Shown here: piece after piece, positions 1 to 5,275 of the stretch | Layout of the letters: each line of letters begins with the position of its first letter | Numbering within the stretch: the first letter of the stretch is position 1 | Assembly (NCBI GenBank): GCA_014237955.1 | Contig: JABABY010000042.1 | Location: 3,851-12,281, forward strand | Length of the DNA stretch: 8,431 nt | Direction: 5' to 3' | Source of the DNA: Planctomycetota bacterium | GTDB taxonomy: Bacteria > Planctomycetota > Planctomycetia > Pirellulales > UBA7805 | Program-made: the position numbers and the translations under genes | Notes under the pieces: generated by a model | The model's input: the letters and a program-made list of their open reading frames with translations, nothing else | What the model was told of the DNA's origin: nothing | The model's database searches: none

Positions 1-219
1 CAGGTACGTGCGGTAGTGGGGTACGTAGATATATTGTCCGCCCGTCGTTGTCGCCCCACCATAGTGATGGTGTACGTGAAGTACCATTGGTTTCTGATCG
101 CCAACATTGTCCTTTGCATCACTTGTTTCTTCACCGTGTATGGATAGGACCAGGCCCAGTAATCCCGCAAAGGTGACAAAAAGGATGGCACCTCGTTGTT
201 TGGGATACGCTTGTTTCAT
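1..219 (-). CDS. Secreted small His/Tyr-containing protein, 3' part cut by window edge
   Basis: I do not recognise the family. The reading frame starts at an ATG (219-217) and stays open to base 1, giving the first 73 residues of a longer protein. A ribosome binding site AAGGAT (226-231) lies 6 bases before the start. Residues 1-30 look like a Sec signal peptide: a basic start (MKQAYPKQR), a hydrophobic stretch ILFVTFAGLLGLVLS, then a possible cleavage around SIHG. The mature part has an acidic/polar segment, then VLHVHHHYGG and a Thr/Gly/Tyr/His stretch (YIYVPHYRTYL). The His and Tyr density suggests metal binding or a surface role, but that is a guess. A strong promoter lies upstream at 306-334 on the same strand, so it is probably transcribed on its own. 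Confidence 0.7.
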   Translation of the reverse strand, partial: MKQAYPKQRGAILFVTFAGLLGLVLSIHGEETSDAKDNVGDQKPMVLHVHHHYGGATTTGGQYIYVPHYRTYL

Positions 220-305
220 GGTTGGATCCTTGTAGTAAGACTGTCTGCTATTTGAAAAATGATGTTATCAACGGCATCCTGTGAATCGCTAATGACGAGT
301 GCCTT

Positions 306-334
306 ATCATAATTGCGCTAAGCCAACTTATCAA
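306..334 (-). promoter_or_regulatory. Sigma70-like promoter for the secreted protein at 1-219
   Basis: On the minus strand the -35 is TTGATA (329-334), the spacer is exactly 17 bases, and the -10 is TATGAT (306-311). Each box matches the consensus at 5 of 6 positions. The predicted start of transcription is near 299, giving a leader of about 80 bases before the ATG at 219. It begins only 13 bases past the stop codon of the preceding histidine-rich gene. The call is by eye; no transcript data. Confidence 0.5.
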
Positions 335-347
335 ACACGAAAGCAGG

Positions 348-683
348 TCAGCTTTCATCTAATCGTTCAACTTCAAAACCGTGTGGGTGTGGCGGATGTT
401 GATGCATGATTTCTTCCCAGTGTTTGATGGGAGTATCTGCCGCAGAAAGTTCAATTTCGGATTTCTGTTGATTGGCAATCGCGATAATTTTGGGCCACCA
501 TTCCTTGTCCAGATATTCGATCCGTTGTTCCTGTTCCTCGTCTTTGATCCCCTCCTCCTCTGGATCGTGAGGCCCATGATCATAATTCATGTCTCGCCAG
601 TCATCGCCATGTTCTGGAATTTGTCCATCACGATCTGCCGGCAGTTTGTCAGCATGATGTCCAAAGTGTGATTTGTGCTGCAT
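348..683 (-). CDS. Histidine-rich hypothetical protein, 111 aa
   Basis: No family recognised. The frame is open from an upstream ATG at 785, but the ATG at 683 is preferred. It has a strong purine-rich ribosome binding site (GGGAGGGG, 691-698) at a spacing of 7, and the promoter at 727-755 would not transcribe the upstream ATG. The 111-residue product has no signal peptide and no membrane segment, so it is probably cytoplasmic. It is very polar: 12 of 111 residues are His, clustered at the N-terminus (HKSHFGHH) and the C-terminus (HQHPPHPHG), with a strongly acidic middle (DPEEEG, KDEEQEQ). A central segment LDKEWWPKIIAIANQQ looks like a short amphipathic helix and is the most domain-like part. 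Metal binding is plausible but unproven. It may be cotranscribed with, or independent of, the gene at 1-219, which has its own promoter. Confidence 0.65.
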   Translation of the reverse strand: MQHKSHFGHHADKLPADRDGQIPEHGDDWRDMNYDHGPHDPEEEGIKDEEQEQRIEYLDKEWWPKIIAIANQQKSEIELSAADTPIKHWEEIMHQHPPHPHGFEVERLDES

Positions 684-690
684 GGGTTGT

Positions 691-698
691 CCCCTCCC
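691..698 (-). promoter_or_regulatory. Ribosome binding site deciding the start at 683
   Basis: GGGAGGGG on the minus strand lies 7 bases before ATG 683. No comparable site precedes the upstream in-frame ATG at 785, so this site fixes the start of the histidine-rich protein. Confidence 0.55.
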
Positions 699-726
699 GT
701 TTTCTGAAGGTCCTTGGGATCTCACG

Positions 727-755
727 AGTGTACGTGATTTTAGCATCCTTTTCAA
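727..755 (-). promoter_or_regulatory. Sigma70-like promoter for the histidine-rich gene
   Basis: Minus strand: -35 TTGAAA (750-755, 5 of 6 matches), 17-base spacer, -10 TACACT (727-732, 4 of 6 matches). The predicted transcript start is near 720, about 37 bases before the ATG at 683. Called by eye. Confidence 0.4.
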
Positions 756-839
756 AATGTGTCCGTTGCCCTTTATTTGGCCCAATACACGGCCTGAAGG
801 TGATACAGCCCATGAATGATGAAAAGAGCAAAGTTGTTT

Positions 840-868
840 TTGGGATGAAAGGAAGGAGAAATTATACT
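840..868 (+). promoter_or_regulatory. Sigma70-like promoter for the S74-domain gene
   Basis: Plus strand: -35 TTGGGA (840-845, 4 of 6 matches), 17-base spacer, -10 TATACT (863-868, 5 of 6 matches). The predicted transcript start is near 875, giving a leader of about 77 bases before the ATG at 952. With the minus-strand promoter at 727-755 it makes the 684-951 gap a divergent promoter region. Confidence 0.4.
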
Positions 869-951
869 ATGTTTGTGGAGAGGGAGTTTGTGGGCCGTTG
901 TGGCTCAATCTTTTTGCACAGGCAAATCGCTCTGAAAAAAGGAACTTAAAT

Positions 952-1788
952 ATGTGTAGGCGTGTTCTCTGCCTTGCCGTGGGGATTGTTTGTGTGCTGG
1001 CTATTTTTCTGAATGGTAGCGGATGTGTCTTTGCAGTAGACACGGCGAAGGCAAGCAAATCGGTATCTGAACAGGCAATATCGAAGGCAAGTGTTCAATC
1101 GGATCGGGAGAAGGTCTGGACCAGCCCTGAAATGTTACGGGCCCGGGCCTGGATGGAGGATTATTTCCGTGTGTCAAAAAAATATACTCCTGAGCAAAAA
1201 ATAGAATATCGCAAACATTTGGCATCCATGACGGCTCCTCAGATGGAACTATGGCTGATGCAGTTTGAAGAAGAGCGACAAGTAGCTGCAAAAAAAAATG
1301 AGTCCGAAAAGCAAAATCGTGCTGTACGAACAACCCGTGGTCTGGCCGAGATTCGTAACCAGCAAAACATCCTCAAAAATATTGAGAAGGATGAACATAA
1401 ACAGGCTGCCCAGCAAGAGAAGACGATCAATCAAGATCGACAGTTCGCCCGCTCGATGTACAAGCAACAACAGAGAGAAGCAGCTCAGGCTGCGATGGAA
1501 TACTCCTCAGGTGGCTTTGGCTGGGGCGGGTTTGGGGGGGGATTCAGCGATGAGCGATTGAAGACGGACTTGAAGTTTGTGGGTACCAGTCCATCGGGTA
1601 TCAAAATCTATCGATTTCGCTATCGGGGTGACTCGCGGTGGTATGAGGGCATCCTCGCCCAGGAACTGCTCCTGACCCATCCCGAAGCGGTTGTTTTCTC
1701 GTCGAGCGGATACATGAAGGTCCATTACAGCTTGATTGATGTTCCGTTTCGCGAATTGGGCGAATTGGATCCTGCTCCCGGGCTGTAA
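952..1788 (+). CDS. Secreted coiled-coil protein with C-terminal S74-like chaperone domain
   Basis: 278 residues. The start at 952 is chosen over ATG 898 because AAGGAA (939-944) precedes it at a spacing of 7 and because it puts a signal peptide at the N-terminus: MCRR, a hydrophobic run to about residue 20, and a likely cleavage after VFA (residue 28). Residues about 64-105 hold a conserved-looking block (ARAWMEDYFRVSKKYTPEQ, then QMELWLMQF at 97-105). Residues 106-183 are rich in E, K, Q, R and A and probably form a long coiled coil. A Gly/Phe-rich hinge follows (184-198, GGFGWGGFGGGF). Residues 199-278 match the endosialidase intramolecular chaperone (peptidase S74) pattern: SDERLKTD, SGIKIYRFRY, GILAQEL, HPEAVV, VHYSLID. 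In that family the domain helps a trimeric fibre fold, then cuts itself off just before the Ser of the SDxRLK motif. Both dyad residues (Ser199, Lys204) are present. No phage genes are nearby, so this looks like a cellular use of the domain. Location and partner are unknown. Confidence 0.8.
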   Translation: MCRRVLCLAVGIVCVLAIFLNGSGCVFAVDTAKASKSVSEQAISKASVQSDREKVWTSPEMLRARAWMEDYFRVSKKYTPEQKIEYRKHLASMTAPQMELWLMQFEEERQVAAKKNESEKQNRAVRTTRGLAEIRNQQNILKNIEKDEHKQAAQQEKTINQDRQFARSMYKQQQREAAQAAMEYSSGGFGWGGFGGGFSDERLKTDLKFVGTSPSGIKIYRFRYRGDSRWYEGILAQELLLTHPEAVVFSSSGYMKVHYSLIDVPFRELGELDPAPGL

Positions 1789-1792
1789 TAGA

Positions 1793-1804
1793 CGCTCTTG
1801 AGCG
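1793..1804. other. Short hairpin between convergent genes
   Basis: CGCTC TT GAGCG can form a 5-base-pair stem in the 22-base gap between the two convergent stop codons. It is followed by A5 on the plus strand (preceded by T5 on the minus strand), so neither strand has the U-run after the stem that an intrinsic terminator needs. It may still mark the transcript ends. Confidence 0.25.
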
Positions 1805-1810
1805 AAAAAT

Positions 1811-2389
1811 TCAGCCCTCGATTTCGGATAGTAGGCGACTGAACTCGCGCATCCAGGCGGGATTACTCATCCAGGTGGCAGCCGTTACAAGCGGGCCGTC
1901 AACTTCAATCCCATCAAGGCCCCGATCGGCCCAGATGCCACCAGCCATTTCCACCTCAGGGCGGCAAAAAGGGACCGCCGTTACGCTCCGGCCTGTGAGT
2001 ACCCCTGCTGCTGCAAGAGTCTGAATTCCGTGACAGGTGCAGGCTACCGGCTTGGAGGAATCGAAGAAATCACGAACGAGTGTGAGTATATTTTCATCGC
2101 ACCGCTGGTATTCGGCCGCGCGGCCGCCGGGTACGATGAGCCCGTCATAATCTTTCGGATCGGTAGCGCTAAAACTGTGGGTGACCGGTAACGTGTGCCC
2201 ACGCTCTTCCGTATAGGATTGGAGTGACTTGTCTGCCAAATCATGTACGGCAGTCACGACACTCGAGCCAGCCTCTTTTCCTGGAGAGATGGTATGCACC
2301 TCATGCTCGAGCATTTCGAGGGCCTGTTGAGGAAAACGAACTTCGAGATCTTCATTAAAATCGCCAACGATCATCAAGATGCGGGCCAT
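1811..2389 (-). CDS. DJ-1/PfpI-family cysteine hydrolase/deglycase-like protein
   Basis: 192 residues, no signal peptide, probably cytoplasmic. The whole protein follows the PfpI/YhbO branch of the DJ-1 superfamily. It has an N-terminal beta strand (ARILMIVGDF), the acidic NEDLE at 12-16 whose Glu13 matches the Glu that contacts the nucleophile, the VPGGRAAEYQR loop (86-96), and the nucleophile elbow CTCHGIQTL with Cys119-His120. The C-terminal block is DRGLDGIEVDGPLVTAATW...PAWMREF. Members are reported as chaperones, glyoxalases or protein/nucleotide deglycases and, in archaea, as peptidases; the sequence alone does not decide which. At 192 residues it is about 20 longer than YhbO or PfpI, the extra part lying around residues 50-78. 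AAAGGA (2398-2403) sits 8 bases before the ATG. It converges with the S74-domain gene and has no operon partner in the window. Confidence 0.9.
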   Translation of the reverse strand: MARILMIVGDFNEDLEVRFPQQALEMLEHEVHTISPGKEAGSSVVTAVHDLADKSLQSYTEERGHTLPVTHSFSATDPKDYDGLIVPGGRAAEYQRCDENILTLVRDFFDSSKPVACTCHGIQTLAAAGVLTGRSVTAVPFCRPEVEMAGGIWADRGLDGIEVDGPLVTAATWMSNPAWMREFSRLLSEIEG

Positions 2390-2723
2390 GAGAGCTTTCC
2401 TTTATTTGTACTGAAACTGTTGTGGAAGTATTGATGATGAAGATATTTCTGAACAGACCGCTGAAGCATAAAAAGCAGGAATTTGAAGAAAGAGGTTCTC
2501 TGGCCAAAGTGTAGCGGCCGTACCCTCCTGTCGACAGTCAGTCACTTTTTAGAGAGTTTCGCATATTCGGTTGTCGGCTCAGAAAACGCGCCGTTTTGAG
2601 ACCCGCTAAGACTCGCATTCTATGTTGGCTCTCCATCTCCAAACGTGAACTTGTCAAACCGAAGCAGCCATAAAAAAAGAAGTGTGATCGGTTTGTGGGT
2701 TTTCGCGGCGACTGGGATTCCGT
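2390..2723. other. Non-coding stretch of 334 bases upstream of the PfpI-family gene
   Basis: No convincing gene on either strand. It must hold the promoter of the PfpI-family gene (minus strand), but I see no pair of boxes with good spacing. The only notable structure is the hairpin at 2578-2600. The 3' end of the coiled-coil gene transcript should also fall here. Confidence 0.5.
2578..2600. other. Imperfect hairpin, possible transcript end
   Basis: AAAACG (2583-2588) pairs with CGTTTT (2592-2597) around a 3-base loop, and CTC (2578-2580) pairs with GAG (2598-2600) across a 2-base bulge. It lies about 125 bases past the stop of the coiled-coil gene. Neither strand shows a U-run after the stem, so a terminator role is uncertain. 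Confidence 0.2.
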
Positions 2724-3395
2724 CTAAAATGGGTATCCCCTTTGTTCGGACATGCCTCGTTCCTTGCGCCGTTCGTTCATTAAACGCCGATACTCTTGAA
2801 ATTTTGCTCGTTGCTTTGGAGTTGTATAGGCGAGCATCTGGCGTCGCCATTGGTTGCGCTGTTCGGTCGAAGCAGTGCGCCACCTGCTTTTCCCCGTTGT
2901 GTCATTACTGCCACTGTTTGCTGCTTGTTTGGCCTCCCTTTCTTGTTGCCACTTCTTGCGTCGCTTGTCCCATTCGTCGATTTGTTTGTCGAGTTCGGAG
3001 TTGCGTTCCTCGGGTGAGAGTGAAAGTACGCGATCGATCCGCTCTTCCATCCGTACGAGAAATTGATTTCGCATTTCAGTCTCGACGCTCTTTCGTTGAT
3101 CTTCGGGAAGTTCTTTTACCTTCTCTCGATATTCGGTCCACTTTTCACGGCGGAGTTTTTCACGGCGGACCTCATCGCGGGCTTCTTCCTCTGCAGTCTT
3201 CTGCCCGGCCTCTGAAGTCTGCTGCCCGACCTCTGCAGTTTTCTCCCCGGATGGAGTTTCTCTTGTTTTCTGGATTTCCTGTTGTAGTTTGCGAATCTCT
3301 TTGAGTTGGGCGCTTTCCCACTGGCCGGTAGACCAACTTACGGTCAAACCGATTGTCGCCGCTGCAAGGATGGCCAGGGTGATTTTTGTGATCAT
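2724..3395 (-). CDS. Secreted or membrane-anchored coiled-coil protein, 223 aa
   Basis: Family not recognised; it resembles uncharacterised planctomycete proteins with a short hydrophobic N-terminus and a long charged helix. Residues 1-21 (MITKITLAILAAATIGLTVSW) form an uncleaved anchor or a signal peptide. The rest is dominated by E, K, R and Q and is almost certainly helical: QLKEIRKLQQEIQKTRE, then three heptad repeats (TAEVGQQ, TSEAGQK, TAEEEAR), then a block with ELPEDQRKSVETEMRNQF and LSPEERNSELDKQIDEWDKRRKKW. A Ser/Gly/Asn-rich linker leads to a second basic helical segment ending in RGYPF. The motifs LPEDQRKSV and LSPEERNS recall the repeated turn-helix units of periplasmic proteins rich in 'PEeR' motifs, but no function follows. 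GAGGAA (3404-3409) lies 8 bases before the ATG. The gene starts 69 bases after the pseudopilin-like gene on the same strand, so the two may be cotranscribed. Confidence 0.75.
   Translation of the reverse strand: MITKITLAILAAATIGLTVSWSTGQWESAQLKEIRKLQQEIQKTRETPSGEKTAEVGQQTSEAGQKTAEEEARDEVRREKLRREKWTEYREKVKELPEDQRKSVETEMRNQFLVRMEERIDRVLSLSPEERNSELDKQIDEWDKRRKKWQQEREAKQAANSGSNDTTGKSRWRTASTEQRNQWRRQMLAYTTPKQRAKFQEYRRLMNERRKERGMSEQRGYPF
3188..3239 (-). repeat. 21-base in-frame tandem repeat (coiled-coil heptads)
   Basis: Two neighbouring 21-base units (3219-3239 and 3198-3218) match at 18 of 21 positions. A third, partial unit follows to about 3188. Each encodes one heptad: TAEVGQQ, TSEAGQK, TAEEEAR. 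A period of 21 bases keeps both reading frame and helix register. Confidence 0.7.
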
Positions 3396-3464
3396 CGGTA
3401 AGATTCCTCGAATAATAGAGGCAATGGCGCGACCGTACTCTTTTAGGAATATTATGCTTGTCTT

Positions 3465-4052
3465 TCAAAATCCGTCTACATGCCCATCGGCAAATAGCAC
3501 ATTGCGTGAGCCTTCTTCCCCTTCAGGCCCATGAAACGCTTCAAAGTCATAAATCATCCAATACTCAGATTTGCTTTTCCACTGTTTTTTGCCATTGGTA
3601 CCTTGGAGTGCCTGTTTGCGAGTTTTGTTGGCAAACTTGTTATTCCGGTACTCGTAACTGAGTCCCTCCTGGTCGAAATATTCTTCATCCCCAGGACAAC
3701 GAAAAACGAAATTATTGCCCTCGAGATGCGGAGTGAGTATCTCACTTAATGATGGTCGATCGGGTGTCACGCTGGGCAATACTGCAGCATCAGGATAACG
3801 ACCATTGATGCCTTGAATATCTAGATAAACATCCATCGCCAGAGAAATTTGCCGCAAGTTTGATTGACAATGTGTGATGCGAGCGCTATTGCGAACGTAT
3901 TGAACTGCTGGCATGAGAAGGGCTAGCAATATTCCAATGACAACAATGACAACCAATAATTCAATCAGCGTAAATCCACTATCCTGGTTTGCCTTGTTGC
4001 TTGGTTGTGTCCAAAACCTAGGCGCTTGTTTCTGTTTGCCGAATATGCCCAT
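3465..4052 (-). CDS. Pseudopilin-like protein with prepilin cleavage motif
   Basis: 195 residues. After a 26-residue basic leader comes the class III signal SG/FTLIELLVVI, with cleavage between Gly26 and Phe27 and Glu31 at mature position 5, followed by a hydrophobic helix to about residue 47 (LLALLMPAVQ). This is the type II secretion / type IV pilin head processed by a prepilin peptidase. The globular part has Cys62 (HCQSNLRQISLAM) and Cys119 (FRCPGDEEYF), which could form a disulfide, and ends in NVLFADGHVDGF. That tail is the planctomycete-type 'H-X9-DG' ending, except that the only suitable His (His174) is 14 residues before the final Asp-Gly rather than 9. Such proteins are present in many copies in planctomycete genomes and their role is unclear. 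No other secretion genes are nearby. The ribosome binding site is weak (AGGGCGG). A perfect TATAAT lies upstream at 4135-4140. Confidence 0.85.
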   Translation of the reverse strand: MGIFGKQKQAPRFWTQPSNKANQDSGFTLIELLVVIVVIGILLALLMPAVQYVRNSARITHCQSNLRQISLAMDVYLDIQGINGRYPDAAVLPSVTPDRPSLSEILTPHLEGNNFVFRCPGDEEYFDQEGLSYEYRNNKFANKTRKQALQGTNGKKQWKSKSEYWMIYDFEAFHGPEGEEGSRNVLFADGHVDGF

Positions 4053-4159
4053 CGGGCCGCCCTAAAAATCGAGTGGGAACAATGTTGGCTCTAGCCGAAA
4101 TCGATGATTTTTCTTCTGTCGCTCGGATTGTTTCATTATACGCAATGTTTCTGAGATTT

Positions 4160-4169
4160 TTGGCGCCAA
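4160..4169. promoter_or_regulatory. Palindrome TTGGCGCCAA, candidate operator
   Basis: A perfect 10-base palindrome that covers the expected -35 position of the TATAAT promoter on the minus strand. An activator or repressor dimer bound here would touch the -35 region. No known regulator's site is recognised. Confidence 0.3.
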
Positions 4170-4190
4170 TTTAATAATGTGCTCGTGAGA

Positions 4191-4253
4191 AGAGTCGGCA
4201 CCTTTTGCAGCAAGGTATCCAGTTGGGCGTTTTAGCGGCAGGGAGAGTCGGCA
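4191..4253 (+). repeat. Spaced 10-base direct repeat AGAGTCGGCA
   Basis: Identical copies at 4191-4200 and 4244-4253, 53 bases apart start to start, which is close to five turns of B-DNA. They lie upstream of the SNase-like gene. Confidence 0.35.
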
Positions 4254-4342
4254 TCTGGTGCGAAACTTAGAGTCCTTGCTGGGGTTTTATAGATCGAGGA
4301 ACAATAGGGGCTTACGGATTTCCGGCTACGGAGGACCAATCC

Positions 4343-5152
4343 ATGTTTCGGTACAGCAACAGAGCGATCCACAAGATGATATTTATTACCCTCATGGCTT
4401 TTTTGTGTGCAGTCGGGACAAACGCGGCGTTGGCTGCACCTCCTAAAGCGAAGGCTAAAGCAAAGGCAAAAACCGTAAAATCTAAATCCTCGAAAGCCAA
4501 AGCCATAAAAAGTTCAGTCAAAGGGCATTCTAAGGCCCATTTGGCTACAAAAGGGACCCTCAATAAACGTTTCCGATATTCCAAATACAATTACCGCCAC
4601 CTTCCAGTGATTGCCCCCAGAGTGGCACGCGTCGTCGGAGTACCCGTAGTGAAGCGGGTTGCAACGGTAAACGTCGCAAGTGGACCAGTGGTAGTGGTAG
4701 AGCAATCTAAGCAGGCGGTTGAGAATGATAACCAGCCAATCTTAGGTCGGGTTGTCCGCATCATTGATGGACAAACACTTCTGGTGTCTTCTGGTGGCAA
4801 TAGGAAAAAGGTTCGCTTGCTGGGCATTGATCTTGTTAGTAGCGAAGAGAGTGAGGGTGATTTTGAGCAGGAGTCGAAACACCATTTGGAAAAACTAGTG
4901 TTGGGCAAACAGGTGTTTCTCACACATGATGGATCTGTGGCCAAAGAGGATGAAGAGGGTGTTGAGGTTGCCTACGTGTACCGCAAGGGAGACAATACAT
5001 TTCTGAATCTAAAAATGATTCGCGACGGCTATTCGCTCGCGGCAACGACATATGACTACCAGTTGTCAGATATCTTTTCCGGACAACAGGAGCAGGCCCA
5101 AGAACAAGGGGCCGGCATCTGGGCCCATATCGATGAACCGACGGAGAGCTAG
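4343..5152 (+). CDS. Secreted Lys/Ala-rich protein with degenerate SNase-like domain
   Basis: 269 residues; GGAGGA (4330-4335) lies 7 bases before the ATG. Residues 1-31 are a signal peptide ending LAA/LA before APPK. Residues 35-70 are a Lys/Ala-rich stretch (KAKAKAKAK, SKSSKAKAIK) like histone H1 or AlgP tails, followed by a basic Tyr/Arg segment and a Val-rich linker. Residues 134-260 follow the staphylococcal nuclease (TNase) fold: GRVVRIIDGQTLLV, VRLLGIDL, LEKLVLGKQVFL, VEVAYVY, FLNLKMIRDGYSLA, QAQEQGAGIWA. Compared with the nuclease, Arg35 is kept (Arg158), as are Asp19 (Asp142) and Asp40 (Asp163). Asp21 is Gln144, the TPE after Asp40 is Leu-Val-Ser so Glu43 is lost, and Arg87 is Val207. 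Cutting of nucleic acid therefore looks unlikely; a binding or structural role is more plausible. It probably acts outside the cytoplasmic membrane. It converges with the ABC operon. Confidence 0.8.
   Translation: MFRYSNRAIHKMIFITLMAFLCAVGTNAALAAPPKAKAKAKAKTVKSKSSKAKAIKSSVKGHSKAHLATKGTLNKRFRYSKYNYRHLPVIAPRVARVVGVPVVKRVATVNVASGPVVVVEQSKQAVENDNQPILGRVVRIIDGQTLLVSSGGNRKKVRLLGIDLVSSEESEGDFEQESKHHLEKLVLGKQVFLTHDGSVAKEDEEGVEVAYVYRKGDNTFLNLKMIRDGYSLAATTYDYQLSDIFSGQQEQAQEQGAGIWAHIDEPTES
4445..4468 (+). repeat. Lys-Ala dipeptide codon repeat
   Basis: Four consecutive Lys-Ala codon pairs with varied third bases (aaa gcg aag gct aaa gca aag gca). The varied synonymous codons suggest selection for the peptide rather than recent slippage. 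Confidence 0.6.
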
Positions 5153-5154
5153 CT

Positions 5155-5243
5155 AAGGAAAAACGCAGCCGCCGCAAGTCTGCACTCGGGTATCTATTTT
5201 TCCTTCATGGCAGAACGATCATGACGGGAAGAGTGCGGCGGCT
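5155..5243 (-). terminator. Candidate terminator of the ABC operon with interleaved inverted repeats
   Basis: Read on the minus strand, AGCCGCCGCA (5243-5234) pairs perfectly with TGCGGCGGCT (5176-5167), which is followed by GCG and TTTTT. An inner pairing CACTC/GAGTG (5235-5231 with 5187-5183) could shorten the 57-base loop. A second perfect 9-base inverted repeat, AAGGAAAAA (5155-5163) with TTTTTCCTT (5197-5205), interleaves with the first. It can form on either strand and would end the plus-strand transcript of the SNase-like gene with a T-rich arm. The long loop makes the call tentative. Confidence 0.4.
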
Positions 5244-5275
5244 CATCTTTGAAACAGTCTCCGGTGGGTGAGCCA

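Larger units (their letters stand above)
4053..4342. promoter_or_regulatory. Divergent regulatory region between pseudopilin-like and SNase-like genes
   Basis: 290 bases without a gene. On the minus strand a perfect -10 box TATAAT (4135-4140) points at the pseudopilin-like gene, but the -35 position (about 4158-4163) reads CCAAAA, a poor match. A perfect 10-base palindrome TTGGCGCCAA (4160-4169) overlaps that position. A 10-base direct repeat AGAGTCGGCA occurs at 4191-4200 and 4244-4253. I could not find a convincing promoter for the plus-strand gene at 4343. Confidence 0.4.

Noticed and set aside
381..671. Plus-strand frame of 96 aa with hydrophobic residues
   Set aside because: It is the complement of the histidine-rich gene, whose start is backed by a ribosome binding site and promoter; the hydrophobicity mirrors the acidic and His codons opposite.
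812..949. Small plus-strand frame (45 aa) with a GAAGG motif upstream, ending just before the S74-domain gene
   Set aside because: The predicted promoter at 840-868 lies inside it, so it would not be transcribed from the start, and the peptide shows no family features. It could be a leader peptide only if an upstream promoter exists.
1016..1030. Lipobox for the S74-domain protein (GSGC)
   Set aside because: The -3 position is Gly, not Leu/Val/Ile, so lipoprotein processing is unlikely; signal peptidase I cleavage after VFA fits better.
2645..3304. Long plus-strand open frame (219 aa) opposite the coiled-coil gene
   Set aside because: It is Cys-, Ser- and Arg-rich with no recognisable domain. 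Its length follows from the biased codons of the real gene on the other strand, which has a ribosome binding site and signal sequence.
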